NCBI GenBank assembly: GCA_009663005.1
Contig: CM018913.1
Coordinates: 6,392,668-6,402,667 of the forward strand
Reading direction: 5' to 3'
Length of the DNA stretch: 10,000 nucleotides
From: Actinidia chinensis
Lineage: Eukaryota; Streptophyta; Magnoliopsida; Ericales; Actinidiaceae
Positions 1-7,165 of this stretch are shown piece by piece. A program made the translations under genes and the position numbers. Position 1 is the first letter of the stretch. Every line of letters begins with the position of its first letter. Under the pieces are notes generated by a model. The model saw only the letters and a list, made by a program, of their open reading frames with translations. It searched no databases and was not told where the DNA came from.

Positions 1-120
1 GTTTAAGGTCGTTCCAGAGAATTGTTCACGACAGAGCTTTAAGCACGGTAGTTTTAAGTTGTTTAATCGGACAAAAGTCGTTACAAGTATATCTTTATGG
101 TTCTCGATTATGACAATTAT

Positions 121-153
121 GAAGATGCTGGGCAGTTTCAACTGCTCAGATCA
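121..153 (-). other. possible last VPS2 exon with MIM1-like remnant
   Basis: The family ends with a short (D/E)LEKRLAxLR helix that binds the MIT domain of VPS4. Here the minus strand carries a GAT..GAGCAGTTG..CTG.CCAGC pattern that could be a damaged D-EQL-K-L-S version of it. The match is short and needs several indels, so it is only a candidate. Confidence 0.3.
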
Positions 154-269
154 GTTTTTTGACATGTGGAATATGAGAAACATAAATGAGTGAAAGGATA
201 ATACAGGTAAAAAATCAACAAAATGATATTCTGAAAAAAGAAAATATTGATAGGGGCGAATAAATGGCT

Positions 270-362
270 CTACAACAATGAAAGGCAGGGTGAGAGGACG
301 ACGGAGCGAGAGAGGAGAGAGGAGGGAGAGAGAGAGAAGAGAGGAGAGAGAGAGGAGGAGAT
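270..362 (-). repeat. CT/GA-rich low-complexity tract
   Basis: On the plus strand 292-362 is almost pure GA with GAGAGA and GGAGA units; the minus strand is CT-rich. It follows the donor of VPS2 exon 10 and so would lie in its last intron. The open frames crossing it are low-complexity artefacts. Confidence 0.7.
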
Positions 363-388
363 GTGAACCAAATGACACAGGAATATAC

Positions 389-443
389 CTGATAACATCC
401 TCAGCGTCTTTCCAGCAATTCTCCTTTGGGTTGCCGCTGATAA
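389..443 (-). other. VPS2: VPS2 exon 10
   Basis: The exon lies between a GAACAG acceptor and a GTATAT donor. It encodes LSA, then PKG, RIAGK and AEDVI across changing frames. This corresponds to the linker after the VLDEIG helix. A CT-rich tract (291-360 on this strand) follows in the next intron. Confidence 0.75.
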
Positions 444-540
444 CTGTTCAAGAGTGCAGTTAAATTTAAAACTCATTTAATACATGGAAAAATAGCATCG
501 ACTAACAAGACAAATTCAAAAAGTACTCATAAAATACACA

Positions 541-576
541 CTGTGAAGGCAACATCAACTCCAATTTCATCGAGGA
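541..576 (-). other. VPS2: VPS2 exon 9
   Basis: After a TGCTAG acceptor the sequence encodes (V)LDEIGVDVA, a hallmark of VPS2. The exon is 36 nt, as expected. One extra base follows the last A codon, and one G is missing at the acceptor side. Confidence 0.88.
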
Positions 577-858
577 CTAGCAAGTGAAAAATAAATTAAC
601 AAAAACTACCAATAAAGAAAAATTCTTTGAGATGATTAAGTAAAATCTTTAAATGTTCACAGTTTCATTCAATTCTAATGTGCGAAAAAACAAAAATGCC
701 ATCAGTTCCGGCTTCAAACAAAAATGGTCACTGGACCTACAAGGATTAAGCAATACATTGTGCTCAGGCACGTCTATGTGTATCAAAATCTAAAGAACCA
801 GGAAAGGAACATCAACACTGTCGAAGTGAGGCATCTTGCTATACAAACAGCTGAGGAT

Positions 859-882
859 AATAGGATGTCTATATTAACATAA
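859..882. repeat. left target-site duplication of the SINE
   Basis: It pairs with 1044-1065 and begins AATAGGATG in both copies. The differences (two substitutions and a 2-nt gap) show that the insertion is old. Confidence 0.7.
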
Positions 883-1043
883 CCCTGAGGGGTTAGCTCA
901 ACTGGTAAAGACCTTGCCTTTGGTTAAGAGGTCTCCAGGTCGAGTCCCATCCGGGCCCATTGGAGGTTTGCGGCCGTAACGTCATGCGCCCACAAATAGT
1001 CTCTCGACCCATTGAGCGGGGTGGGGCATAATGAGCTATTAAA
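883..1043 (+). mobile_element. tRNA-derived SINE with target-site duplication
   Basis: An A box (TAGCTCAACTGG, 894-905) matches TRGYNNARNNGG fully. A B box (937-947, AGGTCGAGTCC) differs by one base from RGTTCRANYCC. The spacing fits a tRNA head, but no acceptor stem can be folded, so it is not a tRNA gene. A non-tRNA body of about 90 bp follows. The element is bracketed by an imperfect duplication, 859-882 and 1044-1065 (AATAGGATG.CT.TAT..ACATAA, two mismatches and a 2-nt gap). It lies inside VPS2 intron 8, antisense to the gene. The SINE family is not identified. Confidence 0.8.
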
Positions 1044-1065
1044 AATAGGATGACTGTATACATAA
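1044..1065. repeat. right target-site duplication of the SINE
   Basis: This is the second copy of the 859-882 sequence, directly after the short A-rich 3' end of the element. Confidence 0.7.
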
Positions 1066-1327
1066 TATGTCATCACCCAACGTGATTTACCACTTTTAGA
1101 GTCCCATCACATCATTTCAATACATTTCACACGCGCGCGCAACTACACGCACACAATCCATATATAGTGCATTCATACAGTCAAAAAGCATTTAATTATA
1201 ATGACTGCCGTATGACTTTATTAAACTTCCCATGATAAATATAGAGCTCAGAACCACAATTATTCCCAGCATCCAAATCAAACAAGAGTAAAATCACACA
1301 AAACATGACGCAATTTATAAAGTGCAT

Positions 1328-1412
1328 CTGTATTTGTCAGCTCTTCTTTCCGTTTCATCTTCAGCCTCTCGGATCCCAAGCAGCATCTATGGCGTCTGAC
1401 ATCATCTCAGTA
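1328..1412 (-). other. VPS2: VPS2 exon 8, acidic region, frameshifted and donor lost
   Basis: After a TTGCAG acceptor the frame reads TEMMSDAIDAAWD. A shift then leads to EAEDET and LTN, the acidic stretch before the C-terminal helices. The base pair after the exon is AT instead of a GT donor, and one extra A sits before the terminal CAG. Confidence 0.82.
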
Positions 1413-1511
1413 CTGCAATTGTGCATTGCAAAAGATTACACTCCACAACTATGCATAAGAAGTGCACTTTCGTCGCATTTACTATCTTGAATAAACTCAC
1501 AATAATCTTCA

Positions 1512-1586
1512 GTCATATCCATTGTGCTGATTGCTTCTGGAATTCTAGTATCCACTCTTTGCCTCTTTGCGGGGGCCATTTATTTG
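1512..1586 (-). other. VPS2: VPS2 exon 7, several indels and lost donor
   Basis: After a TTTCAG acceptor the sequence encodes MAPAK, EFQKQSAQ and MDM(T), the highly conserved centre of VPS2. A 4-nt insertion precedes MAPAK, small indels follow it, and one A is missing before MDMT. The expected split codon AC|T has no GT donor; a single G appears to be missing at the junction near 1511. Confidence 0.83.
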
Positions 1587-1804
1587 CTGAAAATGGAGCC
1601 GACCCTTAAAGAATTAAAAAAAGGCAACTACAAATTTTATGTTTCATTCCTCGTGCTCATCAACTAAATCATGATCCAACGCACACTCTAAATTGTCAGA
1701 CAGTTTGCTTTAAATCAGGTGGAGTTCAATCTTGTAATGATATGATTAGTTTTATGTGCACACAAAATTAATGGTAAAATTTTATCCAACTATTACAAGC
1801 TAAC

Positions 1805-1873
1805 CTTATTCATAGTTCCATTGCTTTGCTGGCCCCTTTCATGCCCCAGCAACTGATGATTGGGCTGACATGC
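1805..1873 (-). other. VPS2: VPS2 exon 6, several indels
   Basis: The acceptor is TATGCAG and the donor GTTAGC. The pieces AQSSVA, MKGASKAM and TMNK are readable, separated by single-base deletions. The exon is 69 nt where 72 would be expected. Confidence 0.82.
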
Positions 1874-1960
1874 CTGCATATAACATATAACAATGATAAG
1901 ACCAGAGCATGCAAAACAAGAGATTTCTGAGAGGGAAGCAAATGGTTTTGACATATTCAC

Positions 1961-2062
1961 CTGCGTGTGAGTGCTATTTGCCTCTCATTGAGCTCGGCTT
2001 ACTTTTCATTTGCTATTTGTTGCCTAGCCGATTAGCTGGCGAGCTAAAATTTTAGTTGCTGC
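1961..2062 (-). other. VPS2: VPS2 exon 5, several indels
   Basis: The acceptor is CTGCAG and the donor GTGAAT. The peptides AATKILARQLI, RQQIAN, SRAQ, MRG and THTQ are readable in order but in changing frames. The exon is 102 nt against about 105 expected. About six small indels are needed to join the pieces. Confidence 0.85.
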
Positions 2063-2307
2063 CTGCAGAAAGCAGTTACATAACTTAAGGACGACAAACC
2101 TGATACTCAAGAAGTGCCAGTTATCTTAATTTGAGTGGTGAAAACAATGGCAGCTTCATCATAATAACAGCCTAAAACGAATAAGTTAATGACAAGAAAA
2201 AGAAAGCATCCCACTGCAAGGGTGCTAAGAGGAATACACTAGCAACCGAAGAGACCTTTATAAAGGGAGCCCTCACACTCTTAGCAAAGTACTTATAAGA
2301 ATGTTAC

Positions 2308-2358
2308 CTCATTTCCTTTTTTACAGTTCTCTCTTTATCTCGGCACTAGCTTCTTTTC
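2308..2358 (-). other. VPS2: VPS2 exon 4, locally frameshifted
   Basis: The acceptor is GACAG and the donor GTAACA. The exon is exactly 17 codons, the expected length. It starts EKKLV and ends KKGNE in one frame, but between them a -1, a +2 and a -1 change create an in-frame TAA. In the shifted frame the expected EIKR is legible. Confidence 0.85.
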
Positions 2359-2434
2359 CTGTCTCAAACATAACTTCATATTAGACCAAACACAAAAACA
2401 TACCAGAAGCATCATCCAGAAGCTCTTAACATAC

Positions 2435-2469
2435 TTCCAATTGCAAGGTGTTGATTTCCCTCTCAATTC
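2435..2469 (-). other. VPS2: VPS2 exon 3
   Basis: The exon lies between a CTTCAG acceptor and a GTATGT donor. It reads (G)IEREINTLQLE, the family's first helix, without interruption. It is followed by a short 76-nt intron. Confidence 0.88.
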
Positions 2470-2646
2470 CTGAAGCAAGACGAAAGTCCAACACAAGTCA
2501 CTAAGTTTAAAATCAAACTGGCCTTAACAAGATAACTATGAGACCTTGAAAGTTTAGCGAAATGGGTGAAGACAATTCTATTTAACTCTTAACTCTTGTC
2601 TCCGCCCATACCCACTGAATGCCATTAATAAAAACAACCTCCACAA

Positions 2647-2665
2647 CCCACCCACCCCCACCCCC
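2647..2665 (-). other. G-quadruplex motif with single-base loops
   Basis: The minus strand reads GGGGGTGGGGGTGGGTGGG: four G runs of at least three, each separated by one T. This pattern gives very stable parallel quadruplexes. It lies in VPS2 intron 2 (2470-3304) on the sense strand, so the pre-mRNA would carry it too. Confidence 0.75.
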
Positions 2666-2990
2666 ACCAATAAACAAAATTCTCACAGGTCCCTGCTGGT
2701 GGTGTTTGAAATGAGAAAAACTAGTTGTTTTCGGAAAAATCATTCTATACCTGGACACGTTTAAAGAGAAAGCATGCAACAGCAGCAGCTTTTTTGCTAT
2801 TGCCATTTAACTAACAGGTTGAGATTTTGAGCTCTAAACAAGCCAATTTCATTGTCAGAATCAAACAATAGCACAAAGTACACGTTCCCTAACTTAGTTC
2901 ACTGTTGAAAATTTTTCTCGTGACACGTTTCAGTTTAAGATAATGGTATTTTGGTTGTATTATGAGTTTTTCCAACATTTTTCATAATCC

Positions 2991-3018
2991 ACAAATTATT
3001 ATTTTTTTAATAATTTGT
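2991..3018. repeat. perfect 11-bp inverted repeat around a T6 loop
   Basis: ACAAATTATTA (2991-3001) and TAATAATTTGT (3008-3018) are exact reverse complements separated by six T. It lies in VPS2 intron 2. The arms are AT-rich, so the hairpin is weak. Confidence 0.6.
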
Positions 3019-3304
3019 AAAAGATAAACCAATACAGAAGTTTTACTGATATCATTTGGAATCACACCCAACTATTTCTGTAACCAAGCTGAAATTTCAG
3101 CAATTTCAAATCCAATGTTGTTTTCCCTTTTCAAAACCAGGAGCAAACTTCCTAGAAGTTTGGATGTTCTAATGATCACGTCCGACACAAGAAAAGTCAA
3201 ATATATTGTAAATCAGATGATATGATTACACTGAATACTAGTAATTGGAAAGTCAAACTTCTCGAATGGTCAAAGTCAAATGCCAGTAAAAATTAAGCAC
3301 ATAC

Positions 3305-3353
3305 TCTGGTTCGCATTTGGCCATTTCACGCTTACTTACTCTCTCGAAGCTCT
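3305..3353 (-). other. VPS2: VPS2 exon 2, frameshifted
   Basis: The exon follows a GCAG acceptor and encodes LRESK, then REMA, then ATR, all at the expected positions of the N-terminal helix. TAAG is present twice in tandem (3331-3338), which adds 4 nt between LRESK and REMA. Two further single-base insertions are needed to read ATR. The donor is GTATGT, and one G of the expected junction seems to be missing. Confidence 0.85.
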
Positions 3354-3567
3354 CTGCGATCCACCACAGAGAAAGATTCAAGTGTTTCAATTAATGTTTC
3401 AAAAATACCAAACGGTTGATCAATTCTTCGAACAAGTCAACCCGTAACACAATCTGAATAATCTAATTAAGCGACTGAACGTAATCTAGAAAGTCCTGAA
3501 TTGCGTTCAAAAATTGAACTTTTGATGATAATTGTACCAAGAGGAACAAAAATAAGGGCACCAAAAC

Positions 3568-3600
3568 CTTTGGGTGAGGGTGTCTGGCGAAGATGTTCAT
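3568..3600 (-). other. VPS2: VPS2 exon 1 (start codon)
   Basis: The frame reads MNIFARHPHPK and matches the MNIF..K.P.PK start of plant VPS2.2/VPS2.3. The AUG has A at -3 and A at +4, and it is the first AUG after the CT-rich leader apart from a tiny upstream one near 3680. The exon ends AAAG and is followed by a GTTTTG donor at 3567. Intron 1 is 214 nt. No indel is visible in this exon. Confidence 0.85.
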
Positions 3601-3790
3601 CTTTCTCGACGGCGAACAATGTGCAGAGGACGCGAGTTCCGCGGAAGATTTGTTTGAATGGGGAATATTTTATTTACATATACATATATTATAAATCGAT
3701 TACTGAGAGAAGAGAGAGAGATGCCGGGAAGAGGAAGTTTATGGAAATTGAAGGACACCCGGAAATATCTACAAAACTATTTAATTTCTA
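3601..3790 (-). promoter_or_regulatory. VPS2 leader (CT-rich 5'UTR) and core promoter region
   Basis: Upstream of the AUG the minus strand has a GC-balanced leader containing a CTCTCTCTCTTCTCTC stretch (about 3705-3720), typical of plant 5'UTRs. I see no canonical TATA box upstream, which is common for housekeeping genes. The exact transcription start cannot be fixed. Confidence 0.45.
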
Positions 3791-3873
3791 ACACTTTATG
3801 GAGGGGTAATTTTGGCATTTAATAAAATATGAAATGATTTTGTTTCCTACCAAACTCTGATTTTGTCCTACCA

Positions 3874-3880
3874 AGCCCAT
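3874..3880 (-). promoter_or_regulatory. site II-like element (TGGGCTT)
   Basis: TGGGCY is the TCP-bound site II core, common in promoters of plant housekeeping genes. It lies about 275 bp upstream of the VPS2 start codon. The motif is short, so support is modest. Confidence 0.3.
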
Positions 3881-3941
3881 TAAGATTCATAATCCAATAC
3901 TAACTTTAACAAAGATGATAGGTTGTAAGCTGTTTTTATTG

Positions 3942-3968
3942 TTTTTTTTTTTTTTTTTTTATTTTTTT
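3942..3968. repeat. poly(T) tract
   Basis: T19 (3942-3960) is followed by ATTTTTTT. It could be the tail of a minus-strand retroposon, but no body is recognised next to it. Confidence 0.8.
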
Positions 3969-4110
3969 TATAAAGAAAAACAAAAATAATGTTATTGTTA
4001 GTATAAGTGAAACAAAATAACTTACTACCACTATTTTTGAAAATAGTAAAAAGGAAGAAAAAATTATTTTTGTTTTGTTTTATAAGATTTTTTCATTAAA
4101 TTTTTTCAAC

Positions 4111-4302
4111 CACTACTCGTCCACCATCATCACGCGCCTCTCCACCGGCCACAACATCCTCGTCAACCACCATCACCACCTTCCTCATCCACCTCCTCCT
4201 CTCAACCATCTCCACCTCCTCCACCCCGCCACCACCACGGCCACTGTCACCTCCTCCTCCACCACCATTATACCGTCTCCACCATCAACGCCCACCATTT
4301 TT
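4111..4302. repeat. CCA/CAC/CTC triplet-rich low-complexity tract
   Basis: About 190 bp of degenerate CCACCA, CATCAC and CTCCTC units form a GC-richer island between two T/A-rich flanks (3930-4090 and 4303-4405). A 76-codon frame crosses it and would encode mostly His, Pro, Thr and Leu, but it has no ATG. I treat it as a degenerate simple repeat, not a gene. Confidence 0.6.
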
Positions 4303-4479
4303 TAAAAATAATTTAACAAAAGGGAACACAAAAATATTTTATTTCTATTTATAAAAAATTAAACAAAACAAAAAATAAAAACAAAAACAAAAAAATTAAA
4401 AAATAAGGTACCAAGCATCCTAACTGATCCACAATTATAAATGAAAGTCAAAAAATTAAATTGAATCTGTGATAAATCC

Positions 4480-4584
4480 CCTATATATAACGAATTTCTG
4501 ATTGCCTCCGTCATATTTGAATTCGAACACTTGACTGGCCTCTAGGTATTAGCGTTTTTGCCACTAACAGCTTTGGTCACCCAT
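4480..4584 (-). mobile_element. degraded tRNA-derived SINE-like sequence
   Basis: On the minus strand GGGTGACC is followed by a partial A box (TTAGTGGCAAAAACG, 4553-4567) and, after tRNA-like spacing, a B-box-like GTGTTCGAATTC (4519-4530). This is the usual layout of a plant SINE head. Two B-box positions and several A-box positions deviate, and no clear target duplication is seen. Confidence 0.4.
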
Positions 4585-4762
4585 CTGGAAAATTTAATGT
4601 GGCGAGAACATGACCTGGTTGAATGAAATTTTTTAATGTGACAAAAGTACTATTGAAATTTTTGGGTTTCCGAATAACATCCAACATGGCCTTATCGCTT
4701 ACTACTTCTTCTTCTGCACTACCTCAGTTACAAAGTTAAAGCACTACCCCTCACCTAACACT

Positions 4763-4911
4763 CAGTGGCGCAAAAATCGTGTGGAGGGGGCCGAGCTATT
4801 TGACTTAGGAAGCCCGTGAGTTCATAGGATTTTTACAAAAATCTACTAGTTAAAGAAGATTTTGTCATCTTAGGGGATCGCAGTTCGGTCCGGCCCCCTA
4901 GGGCGCCACTA
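4763..4911. mobile_element. hAT-like MITE fragment
   Basis: The left end reads CAGTGGCGC and the right end GCGCCACTA, which are reverse complements except for the last base. Inside these, GGGGGCCG (4786-4793) faces CGGCCCCC (4891-4898). Ends of the form CAGTGGCG are typical of hAT-type miniature elements. I find no convincing 8-bp duplication, so the insertion site may be decayed. Confidence 0.45.
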
Positions 4912-4933
4912 CCACCAAACCAACCGTTAGGGC

Positions 4934-5006
4934 ACCTCTGGATGGAACGGTGTGATGGGAGTGGTTGTTGGAGTTTGTTAGAGAGAGATGGGTGACCTCT
5001 GGATGG
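4934..5006. repeat. short direct repeat ACCTCTGGATGG
   Basis: The 12-mer occurs at 4934-4945 and again at 4995-5006, 61 bp apart, in a TGG/GTG-rich stretch. The stretch is roughly complementary in composition to the CCA tract at 4111-4302. Confidence 0.5.
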
Positions 5007-5049
5007 TGAAAGGTGGTGGTAGTAGTTATGGGTTTGCTGAGAAAAAAAT

Positions 5050-5750
5050 TAGAAAATTTGGTAGGATTGAGGAGAGCAAGGCCTAATGGTATTAAATGTT
5101 GAAAGTGAAGATGTAAGTTATATTTTTCTCCTAACGACCATTAATATCATTTTTGACTCATATGTTTTTTTTTTTCCCCATAAAAAGAATTTATTGATGG
5201 ATAAAATACTATGTAGCAAAATTTTGAAGTGAATGAGTGCCCACCGTTATATATAACAATAATACTATATTCATCTTATTCCTTTTGTAAAACCAATACT
5301 CTCTTATATGTGTGACATCATATACTATTCAATAGTATTTTGCATCTCTAATCCTATTAATGACGAGAAAAACCGTGATATTAGAATTGTAGTTCTAAAG
5401 AACTTATACTCAAAAAGTCATTTATCTTGGTTAATTACTTTGAACGACAAGGAAATACTATCAAATGTGAAACTTATGTAATTCAATATAAGTTTTGGAG
5501 AGAGTAAAGGAAATACCTAAAATATGTAGTAGATGGGATATGAAAATAAAAGTTATGTGAATTGGTTTAACCTCCTTCAAGTTAATGTAATACCCATTTT
5601 CCCTAATTAATATAATGAAAAGTGGGGAAGGCCTTAATAAAAAAACACACATTTTCCTTTTCCTCAATTGACCTAAATAGAAAAATATTTATTACAACTT
5701 ACGTTTTAGGCAATTAAACTAAGGAACAATAAGTCATTAAAGTTCTCTAC
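5050..5750. other. AT-rich intergenic stretch, no feature recognised
   Basis: No coding frame with gene-like composition, splice pattern or repeat termini could be supported. A T13 run at about 5164-5176 is the only notable element. Confidence 0.5.
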
Positions 5751-6232
5751 ACACCAATCCTTCCCTCTCCTCACCTTGCCACCCACCACGACTGTCTTTC
5801 CCTAATTTTCAACACCTTCTCCCTCAGCTCTCGGGGGTGTCCTCTTCCTCTCTCTCTCTTGTCGCTAGCAATCCTCGCTTGGGTGCTCACTTGCCTGACC
5901 CAACTCCCTACAGATTTAGCGGGGGGGGTAGGATCACATTAGCCATTTCCCTAAAAACCATTTAACAACCTAACCCCGCCACTAGGATCCCTATATCTAA
6001 GCTCTCCCACTTTTTTCACCCTAGCCAAACTTCACACCTTTCTTAATCATCGCCCCAAAACCCCTATCCCCTTGTTGCAACCCCATCTCCTCTCCCTCCA
6101 CCCAATTGTTGGCCATATCTAACAATATCCATACATTATTAAAGACGAATACGCGTGTTATGAGGGATGTAAAACAATTTAGTAATGGATTGTATAAAGC
6201 TATAAAACTAAACTCTAGTTTTATTCTGTTGA
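5751..6232. other. C/T-rich intergenic stretch with a G8 run
   Basis: The stretch 5751-5870 is pyrimidine-rich with a CTCTCTCTCT run, and a G8 run lies at 5921-5928. Frames on both strands are short and low in complexity. I support no gene here. Confidence 0.45.
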
Positions 6233-6240
6233 TTTCCATA

Positions 6241-6406
6241 CAGGGGCGGACCCGGGGGGCGAGCAGGGGCTACGTCCCCCTGACTTCAAGAAATTACAAA
6301 AATTTCTTTTAAAAATGTTTTTTGTACACTTTAGACCCCTGAAAATAATTTAATTTTTTTTTTTACAATTTGGTCCTCCGGATTTAAAATCATGGTTCCG
6401 CCTATG
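6241..6406. mobile_element. 166-bp hAT-like MITE with 8-bp target-site duplication
   Basis: The ends CAGGGGCGGACCC.. and ..GGTTCCGCCTATG are imperfect terminal inverted repeats, with 11 of 16 bases paired. Flanking them are TTTCCATA (6233-6240) and ATTCCATA (6407-6414), identical at 7 of 8 positions. Ends starting CAGGGGCGGA and 8-bp duplications are characteristic of hAT non-autonomous elements in plants. The element is too short to encode a transposase, and its interior is AT-rich. Confidence 0.75.
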
Positions 6407-6454
6407 ATTCCATAGTTATATATGCCAAGGTTTAAAGGAAAACGACAACGCTGT

Positions 6455-6707
6455 TTGGTCGCTTTATGTCGGATAAATATAAATGTCAACAAAAAATTGG
6501 TGTGCGCTAGCAGCCATACTTAACAATATTTGTAAACGAATGCCGCCATGTAATATTTAGCATAACTTGTCTCTTTATATTAAAATTGTTTTATAATGTA
6601 AGAAAGACGGTGGCGCTATATGATATTAATTAGCATATGTGGCTCTTTATGTCGAATAATTATAAATTGTCAACAAAATAACGGCGCCGCTCGTGCCAGT
6701 ACTTAAC
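6455..6707. repeat. diverged direct repeats, about 183-bp period
   Basis: Copies at about 6455-6524 and 6638-6707 share CTTTATGTCG (6462 and 6645), GTCAACAAAA (6485 and 6669) and TACTTAAC (6517 and 6700) at a constant 183-184-bp offset. A partial copy with TCTCTTTATATTA sits between them at about 6570. GC-rich words (GGTGTGCGCTAGC, ACGGCGCCGCTCG) occupy the same place in each copy. This resembles the subterminal repeat arrays of CACTA-type transposons, but no terminal CACTA repeat was found. Confidence 0.55.
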
Positions 6708-6997
6708 TATCACTGGCTTCCGACACTTCAGCAATGATCAATACACTAGATTCTCGATTAATTGCAAGTTTATTTGAAAAGCTAAGCATAATTTTGACAA
6801 AATAGCTTTCTTTTTTCTTTTTTTTCCAACTTAATTCTCTAATGATTGGCACAAATGCTTTGATTTTTTTTCTTCTTAAAATTTCCTTTTAGCTTGTGGA
6901 TGTTTGAGATGTTAGACTCAATAAAAGGTTTTTTGTAATACCCATACTTTTCTCAAATCGAAAAAATAACTCCTATTTCATTTTTTCTCCTTTTTTA

Positions 6998-7006
6998 AAA
7001 ACCCTA
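6998..7006 (+). promoter_or_regulatory. telo-box-like AAACCCTAG
   Basis: AAACCCTA motifs recur in plant promoters of translation- and growth-related genes. This one lies about 230 bp upstream of the TATA box at 7230. A single short copy is weak evidence. Confidence 0.25.
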
Positions 7007-7165
7007 GAGCATATCTTTTCGCCATTTTTTTTCCCCACTGAGTTTAAAAGATTCCCTAATCTGTTTTTAACTTTCTTGATACAATTACTACACACATTAA
7101 TTACACCTAATCATTTTAATTGTGTACAACCCACCATGAGGGTAAGCACTTCATTGCCTGTGTTT

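Larger units (their letters stand above)
389..3600 (-). pseudogene. VPS2: ESCRT-III subunit VPS2 (CHMP2-like, plant VPS2.2/VPS2.3 type), intron-bearing and frameshifted
   Basis: VPS2 is a core ESCRT-III subunit that polymerises with VPS24 on endosomes and recruits the VPS4 ATPase for multivesicular-body sorting. Reading the minus strand from 3600, the exons give MNIF..HPK, LRESK, REMA, GIEREINTLQLE, EKKLV, AATKILARQLI, RQQIAN, SRAQ, MRG, THTQ, MKGASKAM, EFQKQSAQ, MDMT, TEMMSDAID, EAEDET and VLDEIGVDVA, in the order of the family. The MNIF start fits VPS2.2/VPS2.3 rather than VPS2.1. Exon spans are 3568-3600, 3305-3353, 2435-2469, 2308-2358, 1961-2062, 1805-1873, 1512-1586, 1328-1412, 541-576 and 389-443. 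Most introns keep GT and AG, so this is not a retrocopy. I count at least 15 small indels in about 590 coding bases, so no continuous frame exists. The family's usual length is about 210-220 residues, and about 200 can be recognised here. The family call is very secure. Whether it is a true pseudogene or an assembly-damaged gene is open. Confidence 0.85.

Noticed and set aside
2..190. Plus-strand open frame of 62 codons at the left edge
   Set aside because: No family resemblance. It lies antisense to the expected VPS2 3' end and is probably open by chance.
724..882. Plus-strand frame starting MVTGPTRIK (52 aa)
   Set aside because: It lies inside VPS2 intron 8 on the opposite strand and ends in the SINE target duplication. 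No known domain.
890..965. tRNA gene
   Set aside because: The A and B boxes are good, but no acceptor or anticodon stem pairs, and the unit continues into a longer body bracketed by a target duplication, which means a SINE.
2582..2806. Minus-strand frame with a poly-Gly stretch (74 aa)
   Set aside because: It lies within VPS2 intron 2, and the glycine run is only the quadruplex sequence translated.
3501..3791. Plus-strand frame of 96 codons
   Set aside because: It is antisense to VPS2 exon 1 and its leader, has low-complexity YIYIYIYY content, and has no family match.
3930..4405. MITE with T-rich and A-rich ends as terminal inverted repeats
   Set aside because: The apparent pairing is explained by the T and A runs themselves; no specific terminal motif or target duplication was found.
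6021..6239. Minus-strand frame of 72 codons ending GAMIKKGVKFG
   Set aside because: It spans C/T-rich repeat-like DNA next to a MITE, and no splice or promoter context supports it.
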